The notes under the pieces: model-generated | The model's input: the letters and a program-made list of their open reading frames with translations, nothing else | Database searches by the model: none | Told to the model about the DNA's origin: nothing | In this document: positions 44,230 to 56,514 of the stretch, one piece after another | Layout: every line of letters starts with the position of its first letter | Position numbering within the stretch: the first letter of the stretch is position 1 | Position numbers and translations under genes: made by a program | Origin: Periplaneta americana | Lineage: Eukaryota; Arthropoda; Insecta; Blattodea; Blattidae | NCBI RefSeq assembly: GCF_040183065.1 | Contig: NC_091126.1 | Location: 138,731,204 to 138,795,203 of the forward strand | DNA: 64,000 nt | Direction: 5' to 3'

Positions 44230-44680
44230 ACATTTATTTCTTTGTTTGCCAACATTTCAAACTGCAAATTCTTTACGGTACTATAAAACGTGCTTTACTA
44301 TCGTCATTTGTTCCCGCATAGATGGCCAACTGAAATTTAGTAAGTCAATCAATTAATTTATCTATTTTATTGTATTAGAGTCCTTTATTTCTTCTAATCT
44401 TTGTATACTTTCTTCTGTTTTATCACCTCCTACTATTTGTTTCTTTGTTTGCCAACATTTCAAACTGCAATTTCTTTACGGTACTATAAAACATGCTTTG
44501 CGATCGTCATTTGTTTACCGCATAGATAGTCAACTGAAAATGGTGACTAAGTTCAAAGGTTTTGGTGAAGCTAACCTTAGTGAAATAGAATTTTAGTAAG
44601 TCATTTAATATTCTATTGTATTAGAGTACCTTACTGTATTTCTTCTAATCTTTACATATTATACTTTCTTCTAATCGTGT
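44230..44680 (+). repeat. ~203-bp tandem duplication
   Basis: TTCTTTGTTTGCCAACATTT starts near 44238 and again near 44441. Both units contain TACGGTACTATAAAAC(G/A)TGC, CGCATAGAT and TTAGTAAGTCA. The second unit carries an extra ~45 bp. Confidence 0.8.
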
Positions 44681-44995
44681 AATAATCAATTAAATCCCAC
44701 TCGAGTTTTGATTTTCTCTAGATAACTCTGGATAACAATCCTGCAACGAGGACTTGTCTTATTCTAAAAGGAAACGTCGGTCGGTATCGTACCAAATCGA
44801 CACAAACGGAGCAAAACTCCAATAACAAGTAGAATAGGATGTTAATTTAAAGACACTAAATAAATTAAACAGTTGAAATTAATTTATAATAATTTTATGC
44901 GTCGATATTACAGAATTAGTCTTGAAATAAAAGTTAAATTACTTACGTTAAACTCACTTGCTTAACAACAGGATCTTATTGCTACCATAATAAAT

Positions 44996-45240
44996 TAGGG
45001 GCTCGGGCGTAAAACATGCCAACCGACAATTTTTAATGAGATATGGAGTGTATAATAAGGTATCTTACTTTCTGCGTCTAATGAAGTAGCTAGTTTTCGA
45101 ACATCTAAAGAGATGGCAGAAGCATACAGATTTTACTTTCCTGGTAACTATACAAACTGTTGCAGGTATAAATGTTTACCTACCTATAACTTCAAAACAC
45201 TAAAACGTCACTTACCATGTTTTACTACCGAACCCCTCAA
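44996..45240. mobile_element. MITE family T, copy 1
   Basis: TTAGGGGCTCGGGCGTAAAA at the left and the complement of TTTTACTACCGAACCCCTCA at the right form inverted ends. The interior matches 54456-54704 throughout (CAGATTTTACTTTCCTGG, TATAAATGTTTAC). Non-coding, 245 bp. Confidence 0.8.
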
Positions 45241-45754
45241 ATATTAAACAGTGTATATTTACTATTATATAAAACTCAAAACTCTTCTTTACCACAATGT
45301 CTCAAACAGGGGTCGAATTAATGATGGCGACCCATTTGGAACTCTTCAAGAAGACAATGTTTGCAGGTAATATGTGAAGGAAGGAATGTAGTGATAGGCC
45401 TACTACTGCAAGAAAAATTACGAAAAAGGACCAATATCTTTCAGGTATTTTGGAAACAATGTGGTAGAAAATTGACAGGTTTGTGCTAAAATACCGAAAA
45501 TGCTTCAATTCAGAAACAAATATGGACCGTTATCGTGGTCCTTAACGCTAAGGTAATCTGATCCTTGTTCTTTCTGTCATGGTTCTTACCTTTATCCTTA
45601 TTGTCTTTATCATGGACTTTATTGCGAATTTTGTTGCCTTTGCTGATGTCCTTGTCATGGTAACCCCCATTTTGTAGGTAATAATATTGTTAAAGTGTTG
45701 TACTTTGCAATTCCTGTAAAATTTCGTCATAGGAACTCTAATGTTACAAAATTA
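45241..45754. other. No recognised gene
   Basis: A 68-codon and a 60-codon minus frame lack motifs. Nothing supported. Confidence 0.4.
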
Positions 45755-45755
45755 A

Positions 45756-46052
45756 AGGTAAAAGGTAAAGGTATCCCCGTAACATGCCATGAAGGCACTT
45801 GGGGGGCATGGAGGTAGAGCCCCATGCTTTCCATGACCTCGGCACTAGAATGAGGTGGTGTGGTCGGCACCACGCTCTGACCGCCTTTTACCCCCGGGAA
45901 GGACCCGGTACTCAATTTTATAGGAGGCTGAGTGAACCTCGGGGCCGTTCTGAAAGTTTGGCAACGAGAAAAAATCCTGTCACCACCTGGGATCGAACCC
46001 CGGACCTTCCAGTCCGTAGCCAGCTGCTCTACCAACTGAGCTACCCGGCCGC
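45756..46052 (-). mobile_element. SINE family S4, full length
   Basis: On the minus strand the head is CGGCCGGGTAGCTCAGTTGG (A box TAGCTCAGTTGGTAGAGC) with B box GGGGTTCGATCCC. The body includes CCGAGGTTCACTCAGCC and GGGGCTCTACCTCCATGCC. The 3' tail is TACCTTTACCTTTTACCTTT. Its 3' ~100 bp are shared with R1 (2790-2865, 8622-8740) and 32400-32462. Confidence 0.9.
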
Positions 46053-46054
46053 GT

Positions 46055-47330
46055 TACAAAATTAAAACCGGAATAAATATAATTAAAATTTATAATCGCA
46101 AATTTAAAAACATTTTCTACCTTCCATGCATTACCCTTGATCTCGGGTGCACTGACATCAATGTAAACTATCCACTTCGTGCAAAGTGTCGTATGACACT
46201 TGAAAGCAATCTAAGTATGTACGCCCAACGAGTAGGCTAGCACAGAGGGGTATTATAATTGGTAGGGGTTTCCACTCTTGTAGCAATTCCCCTACATTGA
46301 GATGTTTCAGTTATCCCGCTGATGTTTGGTTGCCAAACCTTATATTGTATGTAAATGCAGGTTGTACCACGAGAAGAATAAGGCGGAATTAAAGTAGGAA
46401 ATGATGAAGTCTCCGAATTACTGTCCCTCACATGTCCTTATTTAAAAGACAGAATAGGCCGTAAATGAAAGTTTCTACTTACTTAGGGTACAAATTATAA
46501 TTAACTGAATTATTAGATATTTCTCAATAAAATTTATAAATATAGTAAAACAATGCTTAACCACGGTGGAAAGTGAAGTAGTACATTAATTGACAGGAGC
46601 CATAGATCTCATTATTTAGAGTAAGGTTTGTTAATAAAACAAATTACAGGACTTACGGATAGTGAGATAATTACAAGTGTTTCGAAAGCGCTGACGGCAA
46701 TTGCAAGATGTCTCAACGCCGCATAAGGAGTACCCCACACCCCATGCGGTCAGCGGTTTGAAGGGGGTGGGTTAAGTTCAACTATCTTCCATCGTGTACC
46801 TTATAGCAGGTGAGGCGGAGAGCGGCAGGAAACAAATGTACTGAGCTTCGGTGCAATACTTCGCGAGCTATTCTAGGGATAAAGCTTCTCACAAAAATGG
46901 CCTACGTAAACTCCGGATAGGGAGGTATCTGTTATTAGTTTCGTTTGTGTAATTTAATGTCAGAAAATGTAAATTAATAACCCGAATGAACAAAATAGTT
47001 CGTGTTCGAGCCTAGTTCAACAATGAATACAGAATTATCAACTTACAAAACAATACACTAACAATTCAATACTAAATATGATATAATAATTTTAATGTAA
47101 GCAATAAATACGTACAGTAATAACAAGAAATAACATGAAAATCAGGAAATTATGTTCAAATTAGTGAAAACACTTAGGATTGAAGTTTCAGTTAAAATTA
47201 ATGAAAAAAAGCTTATGTAACTTTGTGAACAAGATGTAGGCTAATTAACATTATAGTTTTTTTTTTTTTTTTTTGTTTTACGAATCCCTAATTCTGGGCA
47301 TTAATAATGAAATAAAGAGTAATGAATTCT
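46055..47330. other. No recognised gene
   Basis: AT-rich with a T run at 47257-47274. 46690-46920 is GC-richer but has no recognisable domain. Confidence 0.4.
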
Positions 47331-47334
47331 GTAA

Positions 47335-47500
47335 ACCACATTCCACTCACATCTTACAGGTACTGTTCAAAATGTCACCCATCAGCGTGATTGCAGCTTT
47401 CACATCTTCTAGTCCAAGTATGACGAACTCTGGCCAGTAGTCCTTCACTGTTCCGAATTTCTTCTGCGGTCTGGATCATGTCTAACTACTCACGATTTTT
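47335..47500 (-). pseudogene. Transposase C-terminal remnant
   Basis: The minus strand reads IQTAEEIRNSEGLLARVRHT, RRCESCNHADG, one stop, then HFEQYL. This is the (N)GGHFEHLL-type C-terminus typical of IS630/Tc1-related transposases in insects. The rest of the protein is not detected upstream. Confidence 0.55.
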
Positions 47501-48420
47501 GCTCTGGCATCTCGTAGTTTTGAAATAAACTAAATTGTGTCGCTGTAGGTCCAACTGCACACTAATGCAATGTAAACATCATAACAGCTGATCAGTTGCG
47601 AGTACTACGCAAACTGTCTGCCGTCCCGACAGCGATGCCAGATTTTTAGATCTTCTGTACGTGACTCGACAATCAATGTTTCGAATGTTTCTTCAATCGA
47701 TTAATTCGAACTCTGTGAATTTTTCTAATTAAAATACCGCTGCAACGTGAATATAACAGACGTTCTCTTCGTTGTTATACAAGAAATTAAAGCGTATTTT
47801 AAACAGTATTCGTAAAATTCGCGATCGAGATGTCAGCATAAAAGTATTATTTCTCCAAAAACCTCGCAAAAACGAGCAAAATGGTATTAGACTTTTTGTC
47901 CGTTATATTTTAAGGAACCACATCCTACAATTAATGTACTACCTTACCTTTCACCCTCTACATAAGACCAAAAATAATATTTTTCAATTTTAAGTACATT
48001 AATTTTTTTTCGATTTTTTCTGAATCAGAATCTATAAGAGGTTTTGTATTAATAATTAGTAGTTTATGCTATTTAAATTACACGTTTTGAGACATGTTGC
48101 ATTAAAAAGAAAGTTAATTTATTTTAACGCTGATTTTCTCAAAACAACTTTCTACATATTTCAATAACTAATTTCTCAGAAGTTGCAATTACAATTTGAT
48201 TCAAATTTTGCATAGATGCTTCTTATACTATATTACACAAAGTAACGAACAATTACACTGATTTGTGTCAAAACTCATTCAAACTGTATATTATGTAACT
48301 AGGCTGAAAATTTATTCAATTTCGATTGGAAGACTAAACATTACAATAATCTCTCTCTTGAGAGTGTAATGAAGATATGAGATTCTGTGTTCCTCACATT
48401 GTAACCTAGAGCTGCTAAAG
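47501..48420. other. No recognised gene
   Basis: AT-rich. The frame 47772-47993 (plus) has no motif. Confidence 0.4.
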
Positions 48421-48422
48421 TA

Positions 48423-48639
48423 CAGTCTTAGAAAAATGTTTTGAGATGACACAAACACCTTATAAGTCACAGAAAGGAGGCAGTGGGCATTGTCAGAGGA
48501 GTGCTATCTGCTTCACAAAAGAAGGACTAGATGAAGTAAAATAATTAGTTTTGTTTCGTTATATGTGTAATCATATACGCACTCCCTCCTTTCTGAGACT
48601 TATAAAGTATCTGTGCGACAAAATATTTTTCTAAGACTG
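48423..48639. mobile_element. MITE, TA-flanked, ~65-bp inverted ends
   Basis: CAGTCTTAGAAAAATGTTTT on the left and the complement of AAAATATTTTTCTAAGACTG on the right, continuing through AAGT(C)...AGAAAGGAGG(C/G). TA lies outside both ends (48421-48422, 48640-48641). 217 bp, non-coding, Tc1/mariner-type. Confidence 0.8.
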
Positions 48640-48644
48640 TACAT

Positions 48645-50455
48645 GCAAAAATATTCACACTTCTATGACAGTCTTTGAGACAATGAGACAGGGCACACTG
48701 GCGTTGTGAAATATACGAGCTACAATTTTATGATCGTGTAAACGAGCTTTCGAACCATGGGATAATTCAGAACCAAAGATAAAAATAATTGACAAATTTT
48801 GAAAGAGTTCCGGTAGTTCTCAATAGGTGGCACCTTTCTTGAGGCGGTTAAAAGTGTCAGGAAAATTGATTATGTAGATCAAGCATTCTCATAATTGACA
48901 ATATCAGCGGTTTCCAGCTAAACTCAGTCTTGTTTTACAAACAGCAAAGTGGTATGAAAAATTGAATTCTATAATGCGGGTATATTTATGTACAATTGGC
49001 AACACTGACTACTATCTTCGCTATCTAATCATAGAATTTGTAACTAAAGAAGCCACACTTACAATACAAAATTATCGAACACTATAATCGGGTCAGATAT
49101 CTTTGAACGTGAGTGTACAGTAAAACTCACTGTTTTGAGTTAACGGAAACAAAAAGGTAGTTTCAAATATTTTCGATTCCTATATAAATTCCTACGAAGA
49201 ATTTTCCAGGCTTCATCGACTAGAAGATGTTCTTATTTACTTTAAAGGCAAAAAATGTTTTTACAATATTACAAGTGATTTTACAATAAAACTTTTATGT
49301 ATTGAAAAGTCTTGAGAAGTGTCGAATTTGAAAACAATTTGATTTTGCATAAACAACTTTATAGATATCTTACGAATCCGAATTGCGCTACTCAAAACAT
49401 CTCCCAAAATTCATCATGATGCTGGGTAAGCATCGGTTCCATACACTCAGTGAAATTTCATAACAAAATAATTTCTTCTCTTATGAAGACTGGAATCAGC
49501 GCTCATTCCGTAGCGCTTGTACAAGGCGTGATGCCTTAAGTTTTGGTTTCTCTGAACTGACGCATGCGAGGTGTGAGGCTCATGAGTCGGTTCAGAAAAA
49601 CACCAAGTCTTTAGACCACGAGGAAATAGCGCGGGAAACAGTATAACATACTGCTTCCAAATATAGCTCAAAAGATTGTGTAAGTTTGCTTCACACTTCT
49701 CTCCGTGATAGGTCTGCTACACCTCTAGTCAGCTAGGCCTTTATACCAGATATAAGAATTCTTCCTCCGGTTTTCTGTATAATACTGGATTTATATTCAG
49801 GTTAGGTTAGGAAATTTCTCACAAGCATTCATCACAAGCATCACAACACGCAATTCATACAACTTACTAATGTAGTAAAATGGTCTTTTAATTCACCGCA
49901 AACAGAATTTGAAGTATTGACGAATGGAAAGGCTACAAAACAGTATTAAAGAATATTTTTTGTTATTTCCCAAAATAATTTTTAACTTTTACAATCCTTT
50001 TTAATAATTAAATTGCTGTAGGCCATTTTCCTTCACAGAGTTTACTCATGTGTAAACTCTCAAATGATATTATGAACTGATGTGGAAGGTTCTCTTTGTT
50101 GGCAATGAAAAAATTGACTTGCGTTAACATACAAAATAAGTGCTTATTACAATTTTTGTATTTACATATGAAACAAGTTACGAACGATTGAATTTTGAAT
50201 CCCAATAGCTCCATGCTGTGCCACATCACGTTCTCCTACACTGGTCACGATTACAGCAAAAGCAAAATTTCACTACTGCCACAGTACGCCATGCTATTTG
50301 TGCTGACATTACAAGGTAGGGAGTATTATCTCCGTTTCTGAGAGTAATTTTGAACTAACGATACAGGAAAACGTTGCAGAACTTCTTAGGAATAAAATCA
50401 TTATGAGAGCATCCATGTGTTAAAAGGGAAACTAAGTTGTAAAGTACCTAGTTGA
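48645..50455. other. No recognised gene
   Basis: AT-rich. The frame 49447-49671 (minus) overlaps no known domain. Nothing supported. Confidence 0.4.
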
Positions 50456-50459
50456 CTAG

Positions 50460-51000
50460 TATCAGCTTCTTCATATCTAGCGAGGTCCTTGTCTCTTTCG
50501 GTTTCTTCAATTACTTTGCTCAGGTATGCGTTTATGTTTGGTAGTCTGGAGTCAAATACGATGTGTGTTCTGAAACTTAGTTGTATGTTGAGGATGTGTT
50601 GTGGGTGTGTTTTTGTGTATCTATAATTCGTATTGTTCTAGCGTGTTTAATTTTTTGTTGTTTTTTCGGTTCGAAATATAAGATGTCGATGTCTGTTTCT
50701 ATGTTGCTGTAGCTGTGATTGGTCTTTGTAATGTGTTCTGTATATGTACAGGTATTGTGTGGTTCGGTTGTGGCTGTGATGTGTTCTTGGTATAGCATTT
50801 GAAATGATTTCTCAGTCTTTCCGTTGTAGAAATGGTTACAACGATTGCTTGTGTGTTTTTGTACGCTTCTTAGGCTGTATTTCTTTGTCTTGTTTGTGTT
50901 TTGAGATGTTTTTGTGGAGCGTTTTGTTTTCTGTATGCGATGTTGTAATTTAATTTCCTCAATGAAGCTGTGATCTTGTGTGTGTGTGTGTGTGTTTGTT
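50460..51000 (-). pseudogene. Penelope-like element, GIY-YIG end remnant
   Basis: Minus-strand frames read KKYSLRSVQKHTSNRCNHFY and NGKTEKSFQMLYQEHITATT. These correspond to the GIY-YIG endonuclease of Penelope-like elements (family pattern GIY-C-x2-C-x2-FYIGxTGRSFxxRxxEH). Then come HITKTNHSYSNIETDIDILY and a C-terminal FRTHIVFDSRLPNI. YIG is changed to YNG and the catalytic Arg position reads Leu. The usual GIY is KYS. The reverse transcriptase part is missing. A (GT)n run lies at 50975-50995 at its 5' side. Confidence 0.7.
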
Positions 51001-51555
51001 TCTGGTACAGGTATGTAAAGAATTTCATGTTACATTCAAAAAATAAAACTGAAATATAATATCACTGTCAATTTATTAAGACTGTTCCATTCACTACATT
51101 ATGCAAGTCTTTACTAAGCAGAACATGATTAACAGCCTAATTATACAAAACATTTTAGGGGTGTCCACAGAAATGAAGTGCAACTCTCAAAGGGTCCGTA
51201 ACACAAAAAAATATGAACCACTGGACTAAAACCAGTTCTAAGACACAAGCTACCGATGTAAATCTCAATTACGAAATAAAGTTTAATGATCTGTATAATC
51301 CGACAAAAATATAAGTTCATTTAGAATTTCGGTAAAGAAATGACTAATTTTATGGAAATATAAATATACAGAATGTATCTTAATTATACCGACAAACTTC
51401 GATATCGGGAAAACAATTTATTTTTATCCATTCTTTTGTTAAGGAGTTAGGTTCAGCTTACAGCAGTAAAATTTTGGAAATATTCAACTTTTTTCCTTCA
51501 TTACTGTGTATTGTATAATAATGAAAATTGGTATGTGTAAAACACTGCCCTACTG
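51001..51555. other. No recognised gene
   Basis: AT-rich. Nothing supported. Confidence 0.4.
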
Positions 51556-51560
51556 GTATA

Positions 51561-51734
51561 GGGTAAACTAGGGTCTGTTGGACAGTCGGGCATGTTGGAC
51601 ACTCCGTACTCCACGAGTGGGGCTACTTCCGTCATTGACTTCTAGCTGAATGTGGTGCCCACAAGTGGCGTGGTAACACGTTAAAGTACGGAGTGTCCAA
51701 CATGCCCGACTGTCCAACAGACCCTAGTTTACCC
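51561..51734. mobile_element. MITE with perfect 50-bp terminal repeats
   Basis: The first 50 bases (GGGTAAACTAGGGTCTGTTG ... ACTCCGTACT) are exactly repeated inverted at 51685-51734. TA is present outside both ends (51559-51560, 51735-51736). The total is 174 bp with a 74-bp loop. Ends containing TGTTGGACA, with TA duplication, suggest a pogo/Tigger-like relative within Tc1/mariner. The lack of mismatches implies recent arrival. Confidence 0.88.
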
Positions 51735-51739
51735 TATGA

Positions 51740-53275
51740 CAAGAAAAATTTACGATTAAAAAAAATTATATATATATATATTTTTTTTTCAAAATTCAAA
51801 ATTCACTGTGCAGTGATGAAGCGTTTCCCTTATAACTTAAAAAGTTTCCAACACTTTGTGATGAAATTTTTGTTTGTCATATGCATGTCATATTTATAAT
51901 ATGATGCTAGTCACTTTTCTACTTTTGATAGATTGTCTGGTAAAAAATAAATCCATTTTAAAAATGGTCAAATATCAGTATTTTCTTCTAACAAAAATAA
52001 AAAGATATTATTTATTAAGGAATGTAATTGAAAGAACATGATATTGTAAACATGAGTTTCAGTAATGTAGTAAAAGAGAGAGAACATGAAAAAGTTAACA
52101 AGCTTATGAGTCATGAGGGAAAAGTTTCATCACTCACAGTGAACTGCTACCGTTTTCAATTAAAAAAATATATAAATAATTTTTTATCATAAAATATTTT
52201 TTTCATGTAGCAGAAGGACAGTTTTTTACACATACCAATTTTCATTATTGTACAAGATACAGTGATGGAGAAAAAATGTTGAATATATTAAAAAATGTTA
52301 CTGCTGTAAACTGTTCCTAACCCCTTGAAGAACCCACGGACTGCGAAGTCTCTTTTCAGCGCAACAGGATAACATGTAATTATTTATGATGTGCGATTAC
52401 ACAGGTAGACATAAATAGAATCAGTTATTTGTTACGAGTAATTAATTAGACCCCATTGCATAGTCTACTATCAATGCTGGCGAATGTGGTGTGATGAGGA
52501 ACACATCAGTTTGTGAATAGTTTCTAGTAAATACTATGAACCTCATGCTGTTCCTTATGCCAGGTCTATGTCCCCTAATATTCCACCCGAAACATTCTAT
52601 GATGTACTTTAGCATATGGAAGTCACGAAACTACGTGCAAGTATGATACTATAGGATATTGCAGATATGAATCGAGAGCGCCCAAACTGAAAGAAAAAGC
52701 TTTGTTTTCTACATGTCATTCATGTTATTAGGATATGTTAAAGTGAGTTATAAAATGTTGCATTGTCGAGTTATTGCAACGTATCGCTGTCACGAGCACG
52801 TTAAACGCGAAGTAAAACTCTAGCATGATGACTTGCGTCCGCAAACACAAAGCAAAACTATGTAATGCTGTCATGGTCAGGGTGAAGTGAGCTTACGTGA
52901 CATAGTGTCCCCTGTCAACTAGCCAATCAGGGCGCTCAGATACAGTGCAGATCACGATAGCAATGTTGACGATTCCTCTATTCACATCTGGAAATTAATA
53001 TAAGCACAATGAGCGCAATCAAATGGAAGGAGGATGATTCCTGACGTTCAACTTACGCTCGTATCATGGAAACGAGCATATAACGCCCATACGTTTCGTA
53101 GAAAATTTTTATGTGATCAGAAAATTTGTCAAATGTATTTACATTAAGAGGAAGAGCCGAAGGTATACTTCCTAACGTACTCTTCGAATCTTCTAACATA
53201 CAGCGATAGGGAGTTAATGCTGGAAAACAAAATATCTACAGGTCAAATTGTATATGCTATATTGATTGACAGGAT
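51740..53275. other. No recognised gene
   Basis: AT-rich to 52300. A GC-richer stretch at 52780-53000 includes AGCCAATCAGG (CCAAT-like), but no gene start is supported. Confidence 0.4.
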
Positions 53276-53629
53276 AGAATTCACGAGGGCTTGATCCGAG
53301 ATGGATCCTTGTCTTTCGGCCGCTTAGGCGTATTGTACGCCATATATGTGGTGATTGTCTAAGTCTAAAGGATGGCCCGGGTAGCATTATTGAATTCGAC
53401 GCTAACAGGCGGGCCAGACTTTCTCGCCTCTGCAGGTGAAGTTCCGTCGGTTACTGACGAGCCCGAACCCAGAGTCCGGAGCAGCAAGCCGTTAGAACCT
53501 AGATAAACTTCAGAAACCCATACTAACCGCACACTTTATCCCGGCTACTATTACAAATTTGAAATGAAACTAGAAGGATGTGGAGTGTGTTAGTGGACTG
53601 AAATATTTAAACGAGAGTACCCCGAGAAA

Positions 53630-53747
53630 ATCCCTCTGCAATATCTCTTTCGTCCTCCAAATCTTCCACCCAGACCTGAGCAGGAATCGAACCCCAATTC
53701 ACCGGGACGGAAAGCCAACGCGTTAGCACTGTGCCACAACCGCGATC
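53630..53747 (-). mobile_element. tRNA-derived SINE head (S5)
   Basis: The minus strand has GATCGCGGTTGTGGCACAGT (A box TGGCACAGTGCTAACG) and B box GGGGTTCGATTCC. Downstream GTCTGGGTGGAAGATTTGG continues. The GC-rich piece at 53277-53520 may be the rest of the element. Confidence 0.7.
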
Positions 53748-53773
53748 ATATTATCGGTTAATAAACAAAGCTG

Positions 53774-53871
53774 CAATTACCTAGTTGAATATTTTCAGCT
53801 TTATGTCAGCCATCAGACTAATTCTGTTGATGGCTGACATGAACCTGAAGCCAGTCGACTAGGTAATTACA
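53774..53871. repeat. 98-bp foldback
   Basis: AATTACCTAGT and ATGTCAGCCATCA on the left are matched by TGATGGCTGACAT and ACTAGGTAATT on the right, with imperfect pairing between. The loop is only about 12 bp, so the transcript would form a strong hairpin. Confidence 0.75.
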
Positions 53872-54455
53872 ATTTAGTTCATTTTAACACATGATGTTTT
53901 ATTGTGTTTATGTTAAGTATTGACTGAATAGAACTCATTTTTCAATTTCTATTAATTATATTTCTAACCAAAATTTTACTGAGTACTGCTATAAAACATG
54001 TTTGTGTCTTTTGTTTCAGACAATCTGTCAATTGATTTATAACGTCAATATTTCTGTTTTCTATATGGATATTGTGTACACTCCCTGTTACTGTCTGTGT
54101 CTATCGAAAAGGATTTATTTCTGTAGTCAACTGCAGCAAAAATTGTTACACATATTCTTCATTATTTGCTGCAGCATCTTTTGCACTGGAGGCTGTATTT
54201 TGATGAGAATAAGTTTTGTGGGAATAGTAGAGAACCATAATGAATTTTGTGTGTATTGTGGACAGTAAGAGAGGCTTTCCTACGTACACGAAAATATTCA
54301 TTGACTGTTGCACAAATCAGCGTGCGGACAACTATAAACCGTTTTTAGTTTATGTTGAGGTAATGCTGATATGTGATATGTGTATTGTGTAACCAAGCAA
54401 AAAGTAAAAAAAGTGTTGTATCAAACATAACATTATAATACATTTAACTGATAAC

Positions 54456-54704
54456 TGAGGGTCTCGGGCGTAAAACATGGTAACTGACATTTTGGTCAAA
54501 AATGAGATATTTAGCGTATAATATGATATCTTACATTTTGTACCTAATGCAGTAGTTAATTTTTCAACTTCTCGACAGATACAGAAGTATACAGATTTTA
54601 CTTTCCTGGTGACAATACAGACTGTTGCATGTATAAATGTTTACTTCCTAAGAACTTGAAAACTCTGAAACTTCACTTACCATGTTTTACTCCCGAACCC
54701 CTCA
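54456..54704. mobile_element. MITE family T, copy 2
   Basis: TGAGGGTCTCGGGCGTAAAA at the left and the complement of TTTTACTCCCGAACCCCTCA at the right. Full-length homologue of 44996-45240, about 80% identical by eye. Non-coding. Confidence 0.8.
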
Positions 54705-55585
54705 ACTTGTTTCACGAAACACTCACCGAATTGACAATTTATTTAATGAAAAACTCACCGAAATAATGACACATCTGTCATAGAAATCACCCATTTTATT
54801 CAACCAAAAATACGATACATTATAATTGCTTTGAATTATTATAATATATCACATTTGGTGTGAAATTTATACAATAAATTATAATAGCCAATCTGAATAG
54901 AGCAACGTACAAAAGCTTTTATTTATATCAGACGTAAAGAGGTCACCGGTTCGACTTGAGAAAATTGCCTCTTGCTGTTTGAAACAACGCAGAGGAGCAC
55001 GCCAGCTCGGTCTGCTGTCGTTTGCTCGAGTGAATCTCTACTAGCAATTCAAAGATGTAATTAGTCCTTCAGAATTTAATGACATCTAGTTTCCAACTGC
55101 TGCGCTGAAGCATAAAGACAGATTCTAAAGGGACCTGTTGGAGTTGGGAGCGAGAGAGTTGAATCATCGCATCAAGAACAGAATTATCAATCCAACAAAA
55201 TTACAATTCTCTTTCAAAGGTTTCCTTACTTCTTGCTTTGGACGTGTCTCTAATAGATTGAACTGAAACTTGGCAATTGTTATCTGGGATTCCGATCTTG
55301 TTCCGCATATTGCACCTCCAATTGCTACACCATAAGATAAGCAATTTTAGTTTCTCCAGTCACAATTTAAATGTTAGGAAAACGGATATTCACTTCTTGT
55401 AGTACAATTTCAAACATTTTTTGCGTAATTTTAACATTTTTTTTCTAATTGCCGAGATTCCATTCGATGTATGATTCCATCTCGTACACAGTAATCTGGA
55501 ACGAGTTAATGCCACAGATATAAGATATGTTGCATTATTTGCCAGGGTTTGCCTTTATGTTTTATATAGATGACACTGTTGTGAA
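54705..55585. other. No recognised gene
   Basis: AT-rich with short frames. Nothing supported. Confidence 0.4.
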
Positions 55586-55587
55586 GA

Positions 55588-56080
55588 TCATTCATTCATT
55601 CATTCATAGTTTTCCACCTACCCAAGAGCAGGTCTTTCACTGCAAAGCCAGCATTTTCCAATCTCTTATTTTCTGCCTTCCTCTTAGTTTCTCCATAGCC
55701 TATATGTTTATGTCGTCTATCATCTGATATCTTTTTCTGCCACGAAAGTTTCTCCTGTTCACCATTCCTTCCAGTGCATCATTCAGTAGGCACTTTCTTC
55801 TTAGCTAGTGACCGAACGAATCCTTTTTTTCTTCCTGATCAGTTTCAGCATTATTATTTCTTCGCCCACTCTATCCAACACAGCTTTATTTCTTATTCTG
55901 TCTGTCCATTTCACACGATATGTTATTATTATCCATATCCTCACTTCAAATGCTTGTAGTCGCTTCTCTTTACTTTGTCGTAATATCAATGTTTCTGCCG
56001 CATACAATGCCACAATTCGCACAAAGCACTTCACTAGACGTTTCCTTTTTTCAGAAATCCTAAGAAAATGTTTCACTTTC
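55588..56080 (-). pseudogene. LINE D C-terminal remnant with (GAAT)n tail
   Basis: The minus frame has KRLVKCFVRIVALYAAETL, RVKWTDRIRNKAVLDRVGEE and KLIRKKKR. After frameshifts come LRRKCLLNDALEGMVN and RGRKRYQMIDDI. This is a common insect LINE C-terminus. The 3' end is ATTC repeats (plus strand 55588-55608), that is (GAAT)n on the element strand. At least one stop and two shifts. Confidence 0.75.
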
Positions 56081-56512
56081 TATTAAAAGCTAGTTATATT
56101 TGTTCGGATCAAATTTCTATAATACAACTACATCTGTATCCATATCTACATTCATCCTTCTGTCTACATTTATATCCATCCATATACTGTATATCTATAC
56201 CAAGCATGATCAGTGCGGGCAATTCTAGCCTTTAAACGAGGTGCAACAATATCTTTTAAGAGCCTGCCTGCATGTGACTCTAAAATTCTACGTCACTGTT
56301 GTATTTCGTTGAAAGGCTATAAATGCCCTCGATGAACATAACTGGCCTATATTATAACCATATATGTATTTTAATCTATATCTATCTATAATTATATCTA
56401 CAGCCATTCTGCCTCTATATCCTATACAAATAACCACAGTCATCAATCCATATCAATATCAACAGTTATACTTCTTTATCTAGGCCTACGTATATCTACT
56501 GTCAGCTGGTTT
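56081..56512. other. ATATCTA-rich low-complexity interval
   Basis: Many CTATATC/CATATC phrases between 56120 and 56510 suggest decayed simple repeats. No gene. Confidence 0.5.
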
Positions 56513-56514
56513 AG

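Noticed and set aside
49447..49671. 74-codon minus frame as a gene
   Set aside because: No recognisable motif, no splice or promoter context. Length is expected by chance.
52780..53000. LTR or gene promoter with a CCAAT box
   Set aside because: Only AGCCAATCAGG and somewhat higher GC are visible. No second LTR copy, primer-binding site or coding sequence was found.
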